64,000 bases of DNA from CAWFPR01 sp963817635 (GTDB taxonomy: Bacteria; Acidobacteriota; Vicinamibacteria; Vicinamibacterales; 2-12-FULL-66-21). Both the position numbers and the translations under genes were made by a program. The notes beneath the pieces were generated by a model that was given only the letters and a program-made list of their open reading frames with translations, ran no database searches and was not told the DNA's origin. The DNA lies in contig CAWFPR010000002.1 of NCBI GenBank assembly GCA_963817635.1, forward strand, positions 434,001 to 498,000, in the 5' to 3' direction. Positions 10,452 through 22,843 of the stretch are shown piece by piece (position 1 is the first letter of the stretch; each line of letters opens with the position of its first letter).

Positions 10452-11132
10452 TCAGCTGCCGGCGCTGCCGAGCGCTGTCGCGCGGCGGAGCAGCGCCAGC
10501 TTCCTCTGGCGTGCCGCGGCCAGGTGATTGTGCAAATACATGTTCGACGGATCGCCGGCAAGCGCCTCATGGCTCTCGGCGATGGCTTTGTCGATGGTCG
10601 CGAGGTTGGCTTCGACGACGCGGACGGTTTCGGGGTCGAGGAGGCTGCGTGCCTCGGCGAGGACGGCTTCCAGATCTGCCACCGCCGCGTCGTAGTCCGC
10701 GTCGGAGACGCTGATCGGGGCAGCCACGCCGCGGGCTGGCTCGGCGCTGACCGGGTCGAAGTCGGCGCGAGGATCGCCCGAGCGCGCAACCCAGACGAGG
10801 CCGCCCGAGAGCACCATCAGCGCGAGCGCGGCGGCGGCGAGCTGCGGCAGCGTGAACGAGACCCGGCGCATCAGTGCGCGGGTCAGCGCTGACCGGCCGG
10901 TCCGGCGCGGACCGCGCGCCGCGATGCGCGCGGCGATACCCGGCCAGAGGTTCGCGGCGGGCCGGACATCAGTGAGCGACGCTGCGTCGGCGACCACCTC
11001 GCGCAGCTCCCCGACGACCGTCCGGCATGCGACGCACCCGGCCAGGTGCCGCTCGACGTCGAGGTGATCGGCGGGCGTCAGTTCACCGTCCACATACTCG
11101 GAAAGCCGATCGGTAAACGTGTCGTGGTTCAT
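10452..11132 (-). CDS. zinc-finger anti-sigma factor, membrane-anchored
   Basis: Protein of 226 residues. The N-terminal zf-HC2 (ZAS) domain has the expected His and two Cys in ERHLAGCVACR, preceded by LSEYVDGELTP, and should bind the sigma factor in the cytoplasm. A single membrane helix follows near residues 95-115 (LAAAALALMVLSGGLVWVA), and the periplasmic C-terminal half is helical and charged, with several heptad-like Leu/Ala runs. The start ATG 11132 lies only 2 bases after the stop of the ECF sigma gene, so translation is coupled. It presumably holds the sigma factor inactive until an envelope signal is sensed. Intact frame. Confidence 0.9.
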   Translation of the reverse strand: MNHDTFTDRLSEYVDGELTPADHLDVERHLAGCVACRTVVGELREVVADAASLTDVRPAANLWPGIAARIAARGPRRTGRSALTRALMRRVSFTLPQLAAAALALMVLSGGLVWVARSGDPRADFDPVSAEPARGVAAPISVSDADYDAAVADLEAVLAEARSLLDPETVRVVEANLATIDKAIAESHEALAGDPSNMYLHNHLAAARQRKLALLRRATALGSAGS

Positions 11133-11134
11133 CG

Positions 11135-11677
11135 TCAGAGCCCCGAATCTTCGGTCGCCACCGCCGGCCGCATATGACGCCGCAGCATCATGCGCGCGCG
11201 ATGCAGCTGCGCCTTCGACGTACCGTCGGAAATCCCGAGCAGTCGCGCGATCTCGCGATGCTTGTAGCCTTCCACGTCGTGCAGCACGAAGACCTCGCGC
11301 GCGCCGTCCGGCAGGCGCTCGAGCGCCGTTTCGAGATCCATGCGCAGGTCTCCGGACCGTACCGGGCCCGCAAGGCTCTCGAAGATCGCGTCTCCGTCGT
11401 GCAGCCGTTGACGGCGGGTCGCCTCCGTGCGGAAGCGCTCGATGACGACGTTGACCGCCAGCCGGTGCAGCCAGGTGCCGAAGGCGGATTCGCCCCGGAA
11501 TGTGGCGAGCTTCTGCCAGACACGGACGAACACGTCCTGCGTGATCTCGTCGGTGTCGCGACCGCCAGCCATGCGCCGGACGAGGCCGTGCACCCGCGGG
11601 AGGTGGGCGGTGTAGATCCGTTCGAAGGCGCAGACGTCCCCCGTCGCGGCGAGCGCCACGTCGTCGACGCCGTTCAT
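11135..11677 (-). CDS. ECF-type RNA polymerase sigma factor
   Basis: Sigma-70 family member of about 180 residues. Region 2 includes IYTAHLPRVHGLVRRMAGGR, the EITQDVFVRVWQKLATFRG segment and WLHRLAVNVVIERFR; region 4 has GYKHREIARLLGISDGTSKA, the helix-turn-helix that reads the -35 element. ATG 11677 is chosen because it gives the usual short leader before region 2; the open frame extends further upstream but that stretch is low-complexity and overlaps the peptidase relic. It is the first gene of the sigma / anti-sigma / DUF4097 operon and probably drives its own operon. Intact frame. Confidence 0.92.
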   Translation of the reverse strand: MNGVDDVALAATGDVCAFERIYTAHLPRVHGLVRRMAGGRDTDEITQDVFVRVWQKLATFRGESAFGTWLHRLAVNVVIERFRTEATRRQRLHDGDAIFESLAGPVRSGDLRMDLETALERLPDGAREVFVLHDVEGYKHREIARLLGISDGTSKAQLHRARMMLRRHMRPAVATEDSGL

Positions 11678-11785
11678 GCCGCGCCGTTCGGCATCCTGCT
11701 CCGCATCGGATCGCAGCGCCAGTACTCCCGTGGCTCGAACCCCCCGTCCTGCACCAGCTTGGACGGGGGGCGCTGGCGGAAGGTT

Positions 11786-12005
11786 TGAAATGCTGCCGGA
11801 GAATATCGCAGGGATCGAGCGTGACACCCTCCCACCAGTGCCGGTCCGCGTTCGGTCGGAATACGACGACGTGCAGGTGCGGGGTGTCTTCCGGGGCGTT
11901 TCCGGGCGGGCCGGCGTAGCGGAGAATCTGCCCCGGTCTGACAGGGCCTCGCGGGGCTCGCGCCCTCAGGAGCGGGCATTGTTCCGAGCGGGGCGCACGA
12001 ACTTC
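11786..12005 (-). pseudogene. relic of an M23 (LytM-type) metallopeptidase C-terminus
   Basis: Reading the minus strand without requiring a start codon gives RPGQILRYAGPPGNAPEDTP followed by HLHVVVF, RHWWEGVTLDP and CDILRQHF. This matches the C-terminal part of M23 peptidases, in which a Gly-x-TGNA-x-x-TPHLHF segment carries the HxH zinc ligands and a WW-G-x-x-xDP tail follows. The upstream half with the first zinc ligands (HxxxD) is absent: the frame runs into unrelated sequence just after the small gene at 12030. No proper stop is present in this frame. I infer a truncated, decaying gene; it could also be an intact domain whose front was lost by deletion. No other gene is seen in this 350-base stretch. 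Confidence 0.55.
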
Positions 12006-12029
12006 CGGGCGGTGACGCCGAGTCCGGCT

Positions 12030-12275
12030 TTACGTGCTGCCCAGGTCGGCAAGCTGGGCGTCGAGCGCCGCTATGGCCTGCTCCAGCATGCGGCGGTGCG
12101 CGGGGATGGTCGCGTGCGTGAGGTCGGCGACGGCGCGAGCGCGCGCCAGCTGCAGCGTGGCGCGGCGCGTCGCGACGTCGCGTTCCGGCGCGGTGCGGCC
12201 AGGGCCGACGGTGTGCTTCCGCCCGGCCTCTTCCTGCTGGGCTTCCACGAACTTCGAGTCGAATCCACGTGCCAT
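12030..12275 (-). CDS. small helical protein, function unknown
   Basis: Protein of about 81 residues beginning MARGFDSKFVEAQQEEAGRK and continuing as a long charged helix (TLQLARARAVADLTHATIPA) ending LDAQLADLGST. It lacks any membrane segment or Cys and is probably a coiled-coil protein. ATG 12275 is preferred; ATG 12284 is 9 bases upstream in frame. It is divergent from the GDSL esterase gene with a short AT-richer gap between them. Small proteins with this MARGFDSK-type opening are, from memory, common and unassigned in acidobacterial genomes; I cannot give a role. Confidence 0.6.
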   Translation of the reverse strand: MARGFDSKFVEAQQEEAGRKHTVGPGRTAPERDVATRRATLQLARARAVADLTHATIPAHRRMLEQAIAALDAQLADLGST

Positions 12276-12343
12276 GGGGTTCATTATGCGGCAGTGTGAC
12301 TGTCCGTGGGATCTACCCCCGACTATCGCGCTATGATCTGTCC

Positions 12344-13045
12344 ATGGTGCTGATGCGGCGGTGCTGGCCCCTGTTGCTCGCGGCCGCCTGTCTCGTCGTG
12401 GCCGCGTGCGGGCAGGGTCAGGGCGGACGCGAATCGACGCCGCCGAAAACAGCAGTCGCGGATATGCCGTCCACGTCGGACGAACGGCCGAAGGTGATGG
12501 TACTCGGCGACAGCCTGACGGCCGGGCTCGGCCTGGTCGAGTCGCAGTCGTTTCCCGCGCGGCTGCAGGAGAAGGTCGACGCAGCCGGGCTCGACTTCGA
12601 AGTGGTCAACGGCGGCGTGTCGGGTGACACCTCGGCCGGTGGCCTGCGGCGGCTCGACTGGGCGCTCCAGGACGACGTGCGGGTTCTCGTCGTGTCGCTC
12701 GGCGCCAACGACGGCCTGCGGGGCCTGTCGGTGGCGGAGATGAAGCAGAACCTCTCCGGGATCATCGAGCAGGCGCGCGCCAGGGGCGTGCTGGTCGTCC
12801 TCGCCGGAATGGAGGCGCCGCCGAACTACGGGCAGGAGTACGCGGCGTCGTTCCGCCAGGCCTATCGGGATCTCGCACTCCAGTACAAGGTGCCGTTCAT
12901 TCCGTTCCTCCTCGACAGAGTGGCCGGATTGCCGGCGCTCAATCAGTCGGACGGGATCCATCCCAACGCGCGCGGGGCGGAAATCGTGGCCGACACCGTG
13001 TGGGCCGTGCTCGAGCCCATCCTGAACCAGATAGCGAATTCATGA
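12344..13045 (+). CDS. tesA: GDSL-family esterase/lysophospholipase, lipoprotein (TesA-like)
   Basis: SGNH hydrolase of about 233 residues. The N-terminus is a lipoprotein signal peptide with the lipobox ending VVAAC, so the enzyme is probably lipid-anchored in the periplasm. Block I GDSLTAGLG carries the catalytic Ser, block II is VVNGGVSGDTS, block III has GANDGL with the oxyanion Asn, and block V DGIHPN carries the catalytic Asp and His. The family hydrolyses short acyl esters and lysophospholipids. The stop overlaps the start of the ABC ATPase gene (ATGA), giving the order tesA-ybbA-ybbP; in Escherichia coli tesA also neighbours ybbA-ybbP, although there it is divergent. Intact frame. Confidence 0.88.
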   Translation: MVLMRRCWPLLLAAACLVVAACGQGQGGRESTPPKTAVADMPSTSDERPKVMVLGDSLTAGLGLVESQSFPARLQEKVDAAGLDFEVVNGGVSGDTSAGGLRRLDWALQDDVRVLVVSLGANDGLRGLSVAEMKQNLSGIIEQARARGVLVVLAGMEAPPNYGQEYAASFRQAYRDLALQYKVPFIPFLLDRVAGLPALNQSDGIHPNARGAEIVADTVWAVLEPILNQIANS

Positions 13046-13702
13046 TTGAGCTTTGCGGCGTATCGAAAACGGTGCCGAGCGGCGCCGGCACCCTGACGAT
13101 CCTGCACCCACTCGATCTGTCGGTCCCTGACGGGACGGTCGCGGCGATCACCGGCGCGTCGGGGAGCGGCAAGTCGACGCTGCTCGGGCTGATTGCGGGG
13201 CTCGACGCGCCCTCCACGGGCCGGATCCTGATCGGCGGCATCGACATCACCGCGCTCGGAGAGGACGCGCTCGCGTCGCTGCGAGGCACCCGCATCGGTT
13301 TCGTCTTTCAGTTCTTTCATCTCCTGCCGTCGCTGACGGCGCTCGAGAACGTGCTCGTGCCGATGGAGATCGCCGGCTTCGCCGGGTGCCGGCGCGCGGG
13401 CTCGTGCGCTGCTCGACGAGGTGGGTCTCTCGGGACGTGGCCACCACTATCCCTCACAGCTCTCGGGCGGCGAGCAGCAGCGGGTCGCCATCGCACGGGC
13501 GCTGTCGAACGATCCGCCCCTGCTCCTGGCCGACGAGCCGACCGGCAATCTCGACAGTGCCACGGGCCGGCACGTCATCGAGCTCCTGCTGGAGGTCAAC
13601 CGTTCGCGCCGGACCACGCTCGTGCTCGTCACGCACGATCCGGAACTGGCCGGCGTGGCGGACTTGACCATCCACCTGCGCGACGGGCGGGTCGTCGCAT
13701 GA
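13042..13702 (+). CDS. ybbA: ABC transporter ATP-binding protein, YbbA/LolD-like (frame break near 13390)
   Basis: ATPase of about 220 residues: Walker A GASGSGKST, Q-loop FVFQFFHLLPSLTALENV, signature QLSGGEQQRVAIARAL, Walker B LLLADEPTGNLDS and switch His in LVTHDPELA. It belongs to the LolD/MacB/FtsE subgroup and surely pairs with the permease encoded directly downstream (ATGA overlap). By analogy with YbbA-YbbP it may move lipophilic molecules at the inner membrane, but the substrate is not known. A one-base shift in a GC-rich stretch near 13383-13400 separates VPMEIAGFAG from ARALLDEVGLSG. In the raw sequence the break makes the first half read into the permease frame, an artificial fusion. 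Confidence 0.88.
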
Positions 13703-16289
13703 GCTTCGTCCTGCGCATGACGGCCCGCGAGCTGCGGGCGTCCTGGCGGCGCCTGTTGTTCTTCTTCATCTGTGTGGCGATCGGCGTCGGCGCCATCGTC
13801 ACTTTGCGATCGCTCATCCAGAGCGTCCGCGCCGGGCTCATGGGGGAAGCCCGCGCGATGATCGCCTCGGACGTCGTCATCCAGACGAACCGCCCGTGGA
13901 CACCCGAAGTCCGGGCGGACATTGATGCCCGGCTGGCGTCCGTGCCGGTCCTGGGGCGGCAGGACTCGATCGAGATGGCCACGATGGTCCGTCCGGCGAG
14001 CGGCGGGGAAGTGGCCCGGATCGTCGAACTGCGCGGCGTCGAAGCGGGGTTCCCGTTCTACGGCACGCTCGTGCTGCAGGGTGGCGTGGCCTTCACGCAC
14101 GATCTCCTGAAGGGCGGCGGTGCGCTCGTCGGCCCCGATCTGCTGGCACAGCTCGGCATTGCGGTTGGCGACCGCATCCTCATCGGCGGCCATCCGTTCA
14201 CGGTCCGCGGCGTCATCGAGAAGGAGCCGGGGCGCAGCGTCGGCGGATTCAGCCTGGGCGCGCGCGTCCTCGTGGACCTGGCGGATTTGCGGGCGACGGG
14301 CCTTCTCGCGTTCGGCAGCCGCGCGACGTATCAGTTGCTGCTGAAGCTTCCGGCCGGGACCGCACAGCCGCTGGTGCGCGAAATCCGCGAGGCGTTCGGC
14401 GAACGGTTCGTCAGCGCGAGGTCGTTCCGCTCGACGGAGAATCGGATTGGCAACAGCTTCGAGCGCGCCGAGAATTTCCTGAGCCTCGTCGGTTTCATCA
14501 TCGTGGTGCTCGGCGGCATCGGCGTGTGGAGCGTCACGCGCGTCTTCGTGCGCCAGAAGATACGGAGCGTCGCGATCCTGAAGTGTGTCGGCGCGACCAC
14601 ACGCCAGGTGCTCGCGATCTACGTGCTGCAGGTGGGGCTGCTCGCGCTGGCGGGGAGCCTGCTCGGTGTCGGGCTCGCCTGGGTGGCCCTGGAGTCGATT
14701 CCCGCACGCATCACGGCCGCGCTCGGCGATATTCCGTATGGGCTGACCGCGTCCGCCATTCTCCAGGGGCTGACCGTCGGGTTGCTCGTGTCGCTGCTCT
14801 TCGCCCTCGTGCCCCTGCTCGACGTGCGTTCGATCAAGCCACTGCTCCTGCTGCGCGGCGCGGACACCTCGGCCGTGGCGGTCTCCGGCCGCCGGCGCAC
14901 GCCGCGCGAATGGCTGACCGGCATCGACTGGCTGCAGACCGGCGTCGGCGCCGGCGTGGCCGCGGCGCTCGTCGTCGTGGCGTCGTGGCAGGCCGGCTCG
15001 TGGCGCGCGGGGGCTGCCGTGTCGATCGGGTTCGCCGGCGTGGCCATCACGTTGTATGCGGCTGCGTTCGGGATCGTGAAGGTCGTTTCTCCCCTCGCGT
15101 CGGCGCCCTGGTTTCCCCTGCGCCATGCCGTGATCAGCCTGCGGCGTCCGGGCAACCAGACGCGCGTCATCCTGCTGTCGGTGGGGCTGGGGTGCTTCTT
15201 CGTCCTCGGCGTCCGCACGCTCGAGGGAAATCTCGTCGACGAGTTCTCGATTACAGGCGATCGCAATGGCGCCGATCTGTTCCTGATCGACATCCAGCGC
15301 GACCAGGTCGAGGGCGTTCGCGCGATCCTGACGGCGGCGCAGGACGCCGGCGCCCCGCCGCCGCGGCTGGTGCCGGTGCTGCGCGCACGTGTCACCGGGG
15401 TGCGCGGGCGCGACGTGGACATCGAGAGTTTTTCCGACGTCCGCGGGCGCGGCTCGCTCGCGCGCGAGTACGTGATCACCTATCGCAATGCGCTGGAGCA
15501 GAACGAGCAGATCACGGCCGGCACGTTCTGGACGGATCAGCCGCCGCTCGGAGCCGGCGCAGCGGTCTCGGAAGTGTCAATCGAGGAGAGCATCCACGAG
15601 CGATTCAAGATCGACGTCGGCGACACCATCCGCTTCGACGTGCTCGGGCGCTCGATCGAGGCGCGCGTGACGAGCATTCGCCATGTCGACTGGGGAGACG
15701 CGCGCAACGGCGGCTTCATGTTCGTCTTCCGTCCCGGCACGCTCGAGCAGGCGCCGCATACGTTCATCGGCTTCGTCAAGGGGCCTGCCGGAACCGCGGC
15801 GCGAGCCAGGCTGCAGTACGAACTGGTGGCGCGAAATATCCGAACGTCAGCGCGATCGACGGCCGCGAAATCATGGCGCGCATCCAGACCATCATCGACA
15901 ATGCCGTCCTGGGCATCTCGATTGTCGGTGGCATCGCGCTCCTGAGCGGCGTCCTCATCCTGATCGGCGCCGTCGCGATGACGAAGTATCAGCGCGTCTA
16001 CGAATCGGCCATCCTCCGGACGCTCGGCGCCAGCACGCGGCTGCTGTCGACGATGCTCGCGCTCGAATACAGCGCGCTGGGACTGCTGGCCGGGACTATC
16101 GGTGCGGGGGGCGCGCTCGCCCTCAGCTGGGGCGTGACCCGTCACGTGCTCGACATCCCCTGGCACCCCGCCCCCGGCCTGCTCGCGATCGGTGCGCTGC
16201 TGACGATGCTGCTGGTGGGGACGATTGGAGTCGTCGCCAGCCTCGACGTGCTGCGCAGGAAGCCGCTCGCGACCCTGAGAGCAGAGTAG
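13699..16289 (+). CDS. ybbP: YbbP-like FtsX-family permease (frame break near 15835)
   Basis: Permease of about 862 residues with two MacB/FtsX halves. The N-terminal helix RLLFFFICVAIGVGAIVTLR is followed by a periplasmic core, a three-helix FtsX block (FLSLVGFIIVVLGGIGVW, then VFVRQKIRSVAILKCVGA), extra central helices near residues 410-470, a second core, and a C-terminal FtsX block with YESAILRTLGASTRLL. Length and layout match the YbbP subgroup, which has about 800 residues and ten helices. The ATPase partner is encoded just upstream. A missing base near 15835 (expected VARKYPNVSAIDGRE) splits the last 150 residues. It ends in TAG, followed by a hairpin. Confidence 0.87.
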
Positions 16290-16290
16290 G

Positions 16291-16308
16291 GGCGGCTCGA
16301 GAGCCGCC
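16291..16308 (+). terminator. hairpin after ybbP-like gene
   Basis: GGCGGCTC and GAGCCGCC pair as an 8-bp stem with a 2-base loop, 1 base after the stop codon. No T run follows, so it may stop transcription weakly or protect the mRNA 3' end. It marks the end of the tesA-ybbA-ybbP-like operon. Confidence 0.4.
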
Positions 16309-16529
16309 CTCAGTAGGGGCGCCTGGCGCGAGGGCGCACTGGCGACATGGATCCGAGCATCTGCGTTCACCACGCTGAGGCGCAGCCTCGTCTTGGACCC
16401 GGCAAGATGATAGCGGCACTGGTCGTGGACCGGAATCAGGACCAGAGCGGGCCTTTCTGATAAAATAGGGTTTTGCCGGAGCGGTCTCGGGGCACTCCGT
16501 GCCGCGTGCCGCCGGGGAGTACGAAGAAG

Positions 16530-16869
16530 ATGGACCCGACCCCATACAAGGACGCGCTCCTGCGCAAGCGCGGCGAGATTCTGTCCACCGGCGGGGGGCG
16601 TCAAGCCGCTCCAGGGGCAGGCCGACGTCAATTCCCGCCAGGGCGACCTGGCTGACCAGGCGAGCGGCAACAACGAAGTCCACATCCAGCTGAAACTGAA
16701 GCAGACCGACGCGAAGATCCTCCAGGCGATCGAGGAAGCGCTGTACCGGATGGAAAAGGGAACCTACGGCGTGTGCCGGGACTGCGGTGAAGAGATCGCG
16801 CCCGCACGCCTCAACGCCATCCCATGGACGCGCGTCTGTATTACCTGCAAGGAAAAGCAGAGCTCGTGA
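16530..16869 (+). CDS. DksA/TraR-family zinc-finger regulator (frame break near 16600)
   Basis: Protein of about 112 residues. A helical N-terminal half (MDPTPYKDALLRKRGEIL) leads through GDLADQASGNNEVHIQLKLK to the zinc finger GTYGVCRDCGEEIAPARL and RVCITCKEKQ, with the four Cys of the DksA/TraR C4 motif. Family members insert into the RNA polymerase secondary channel and, with ppGpp, tune stress and rRNA transcription; short ones like this may instead be RNAP- or DNA-associated accessory forms. A run of six G at about 16596-16601 appears one base too long (expected TGGGVKPLQG). The AT-rich TGATAAAATAGGG near 16457-16470 may be its -10 region. The stop overlaps the start of the next gene (GTGA). 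Confidence 0.85.
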
Positions 16870-17357
16870 ACGCCAACGAACTGCTGGAACTGCTCCGCGA
16901 GTTCTACCGCGACAAGCTCACCATGCGTCAGCGCCACCTGGCCGCGGCGAAGCTGGTGTCGCACTACGACTTCAACAACACGTACCAGTACATCATCGCG
17001 CGAGAGGACGTGCAGCTGAACTGGCTGCGCGACGCGATCGCCGACATGGGCGGGGAACTCGCCGACGTGCCAGAGCCCACCCTGCAGGTCAGCGGCAAAG
17101 GCGACGCGGCCCTTTCGTCCATCGTCACGCCCGACCGCGATGCGGCGCGCGCCTTCGTCGAGAAGTGGCGTCCGCGGATCGGTGCGACGCCCAATGCGCG
17201 CCACAGGACGATGCTGCGACTGACGCTCGGCGAAACGCTCGAGCACGTGCGCTTTTTCGAGCAGATGCTGTCGGGCCGGACCGACCTGCTCGGCCGCCGC
17301 GCCGACGGCGCTGGCACGGGCGGCGGGGTGCTCGGGACCCGCTGGATCGAGCAGTAG
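16866..17357 (+). CDS. ferritin-like helical protein
   Basis: Protein of about 163 residues, start GTG 16866 overlapping the DksA-type gene's TGA by 4 bases. It appears all-helical with Glu/His-containing helices spaced like a ferritin-like four-helix bundle: LTMRQRHLAAAKLVSHYDF, YIIAREDVQLNWLRDAI and TLGETLEHVRFFEQML. The pattern suggests a possible di-metal site, but I cannot confirm all ligands. The C-terminal tail (GRRADGAGTGGGVLG) is flexible. Translational coupling to a DksA-type regulator suggests a stress role. The open frame extends upstream to ATG 16824 inside the zinc-finger gene, but the coupled GTG start is more likely. Intact frame. Confidence 0.65.
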   Translation: MNANELLELLREFYRDKLTMRQRHLAAAKLVSHYDFNNTYQYIIAREDVQLNWLRDAIADMGGELADVPEPTLQVSGKGDAALSSIVTPDRDAARAFVEKWRPRIGATPNARHRTMLRLTLGETLEHVRFFEQMLSGRTDLLGRRADGAGTGGGVLGTRWIEQ

Positions 17358-17381
17358 CGGGCTCAGGAGCGATGGCGGAGG

Positions 17382-17855
17382 GTGAAACGCGTCGCCATTG
17401 CGCTCGGCAGCAACCTCGGTGACCGGCGCGCGGCCCTCGCCTTCGCCGCCGACCGCCTGGGCCGGCTGATACCCGGCCTCGTCTGCTCCGACTACATCGA
17501 AACAGAGCCGGAAGGTGAGGGGGTGGAGCATCAACCTCCGTACCTGAACGCCGTCGTCGTGGGGCAGACCTCTCTTGCGGCGCGAGAACTCCTCGACGCG
17601 ATGCTCCTCATCGAACGCGATTTCGGGCGTGAACGCCCGTTCCCGCTCGCTCCCCGCACACTCGACCTGGATTTGATCCTGCTCGGCGACGACATCATCG
17701 TCGAGGGTGACCTCGAGGTGCCCCACCCGCGATTTCGCGAGCGCTTCTTCGTGCTCGGCCCGCTCGCCGAGATTGCCGCCGACATGGTCGACCCCGTCTC
17801 GAAACTGCGGGTCGGGGACTTGCTCCGGAATCTCCTGAGAGACGAGAGCAGATAG
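17382..17855 (+). CDS. folK: 2-amino-4-hydroxy-6-hydroxymethyldihydropteridine diphosphokinase
   Basis: HPPK of 157 residues, which transfers diphosphate from ATP to hydroxymethyldihydropterin in folate synthesis. It opens with VAIALGSNLGDRRAAL, has FGRERPFPLAPRTLDLDLIL (the HPPK signature with the two metal-binding Asp) and the C-terminal VPHPRFRERFFVLGPLAEI. Length and all key segments are complete. The start is GTG 17382, preceded by GGAGG at 17376-17380 with almost no spacing, so initiation may partly depend on the upstream gene, 24 bases away. No folP or folB gene is next to it. Intact frame. Confidence 0.93.
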   Translation: MKRVAIALGSNLGDRRAALAFAADRLGRLIPGLVCSDYIETEPEGEGVEHQPPYLNAVVVGQTSLAARELLDAMLLIERDFGRERPFPLAPRTLDLDLILLGDDIIVEGDLEVPHPRFRERFFVLGPLAEIAADMVDPVSKLRVGDLLRNLLRDESR

Positions 17856-17890
17856 CGGCCGCCGCGTCCGGGCACGCCCCGACGTCAGCC

Positions 17891-18165
17891 GCGGTCGAAC
17901 TGCCTTCGCCGGTCACGGCCTCACAGGAGGGACGGAGGGACAGAGACACGGAGGGTGGTGTCGAGCTGTCTTCGCGTGTCACGGCCTCACAGGAGGTGAC
18001 GGAGGGACGGAGACACGGAGGGTGGCGTCGAGCTGTCTTCGCGTGTCACGGCCTCACAGGAGGGACGAAGGGACAGAGACACGGAGGGTGGTGTCGAGCT
18101 GTCTTCGCGTGTCACGGCCTCACAGGAGGTGAGCGGAGGACAGAGACACGGAGGGTGGGCTGGCG
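17891..18165. repeat. 66-bp tandem repeat, about four copies
   Basis: Copies aligned on TCACGGCCTCACAGGAGG start at 17913, 17979, 18046 and 18112, a 66-67-base period. Each unit also has GACACGGAGGGTGG and TCGAGCTGTCTTCGCGTG. Copies differ by a few substitutions and small indels; the first and last are most divergent. The block fills most of the 390-base gap between the convergent folK and RND pump genes. I see no gene in this gap; the rest of it (to 18245) includes a short CTGAAGC-type heptad run near 18204-18232. Confidence 0.85.
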
Positions 18166-18245
18166 TGTCGTCCGCCCTCAGTCTCTCCCCCAACCCCCGC
18201 CCGCTGAAGCCCCCAGGCCTGAAGCCTGAAGCCCCAAGCCACTGT

Positions 18246-21411
<3,166 letters not shown>

Positions 21412-21415
<4 letters not shown>

Positions 21416-22722
21416 TGAGTGCCTCCTCGCTGCCCGCCGCCGTCACCCCGCCGGCCGCGCCCTCCGGCGCTGTCCACGCCGGCCTCCCCGGACGGGAGCC
21501 GCCGTCGCTCTTCGTCCGCATCCGCTCCGGTGTCGAGGCTGACCCGGACCCCGGTCGCCAGCTCGTTCAGGCGGCTCGCCGCCAGCGTTTCCGGTCCCTT
21601 GAGGCCGTCCAGCACTTCCCACAGGTCGCCCTGCCGAACGCCGAGCGTCACCGTTTCCTGCGAAATCGCGTTGTCCCGCACGACGTAGACCGACGAGACG
21701 CCCGCCATCGTCGAGACCGCGCTGTCCGGCATCGCCAGCACCCCTTCGTCGCGCCGGGTGAAGATCACGCCCTTGGCGAAGAAGCCGGGTTTCAGCCTGC
21801 GGTCGGTGTTGTCGACCAGCGCTTCCACCGTGAACGTCCGCATCGTCTGGTCGAGCGACGGTCCCACGAACGCGACCTTGCCGGTGAACACGGTATCGCC
21901 GAACGACTCGACCCGGAATTCCACCTCCTGGCCCGGGTGGATGATGCCCGCGTGACGCTCCTGGACGCCGGTGCGCAGCTTCAGCGGGTTGACCTGGACG
22001 ATCGTCGCGACGACAGTGCGTTCGCTGATGTACTCGCCGACCTGGACAGGCCGGTCGGCCACGACACCGGAAATCGGCGCGCGCACCACCGCGTCCCCGA
22101 GCTTCTTCACCGCCAGGTCATACGAGCGCGCGGCGGTCCTGCAGCAGCGCCTTCTGGCCGCGCACCGTATCAACCGCGGACTGGTACGTCGCCTCGGTCA
22201 CTTTCAGGCGGGTCTCGGCGGTCTGGAGATCGGCCGGCGAAATCAGGCCGCGCCCCGCCAGCATCTTCGCCCGTTCGCTGTTCGCCCGGGCGTCGTTGAG
22301 GCCTGCCAGCGCGTTCTTGACCGACCCGACCTCGTCGTCGGGCGGCGGATCGTCACCGCCGGTGATGTCGCCGTGCATGCCGAGCTGGGCGCGGATCTGG
22401 CGCAGGGCACTTTCGGCCCGGGCAGACCGCCAGGCCCAGCTCGCGCGGCTCGAGCCTGACGAGCGGATCGCCCGCCCGTACCTCGCGGCCGATCTCCACC
22501 AGGACCTCGCGAACGATCCCGGCCACTTCGGCGCTGACTTTCGCCTGATCGGGGGACATGCAGCGTGCCGGCAAGATCCACTTGCCGCTGCACCGCCATG
22601 CGCTGGGGTGTGGTCGTTTTAATCGCCACTGCCGGACCGCCGCCGCCGGCGCGGCGATTCTGCCCGCCAGCCGGCTGGCCGCAACCCGCGGCCAGGACCC
22701 GCGCAGACGAGGGACAAGACAA
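21412..22722 (-). CDS. RND efflux periplasmic adaptor (frame breaks near 22555, 22415 and 22132)
   Basis: Membrane-fusion protein of about 435 residues encoded directly upstream of its RND pump. The N-terminus resembles a lipoprotein signal (RVLAAGCGQPAGG). Then come the first biotinyl-lipoyl half (AKVSAEVAGIVREVLVEIG), an alpha-hairpin with DLQTAETRLKVTEATYQSAV, the second lipoyl half (VVRAPISGVVADRPVQVGEY), a beta-barrel and a membrane-proximal domain. The C-terminus is Gly/Arg-rich (GGRGRRGDGGGQRGGTQ). Three one-base breaks split the hairpin region; the parts join well. ATG 22722 gives an atypically short hydrophobic stretch, so the start is the least certain part. Confidence 0.82.
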
Positions 22723-22843
22723 AGGTATGGTGTAGGCGTTTCATCGTTAGGAACCGCTGTACTTACGACGCGCCCCCGGAGATCGTTACGCCAGGGGCGG
22801 GCGACCGAACAGCCGAAGGAAGACCTTTCCGGCCTGATTCTGG

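Noticed and set aside
11725..11775. tRNA-like stretch (GGCTCGAACCCCC...GCACCAG)
   Set aside because: It resembles a T-arm and CCA end but lacks a matching D-arm, anticodon arm and acceptor stem; it also overlaps the coding-like tail of the peptidase relic.
13000..15945. An apparent ABC ATPase-permease fusion protein
   Set aside because: It exists only because a one-base break near 13390 shifts the ATPase into the permease frame; the true ATPase continues separately to 13702 and the permease starts at 13699.
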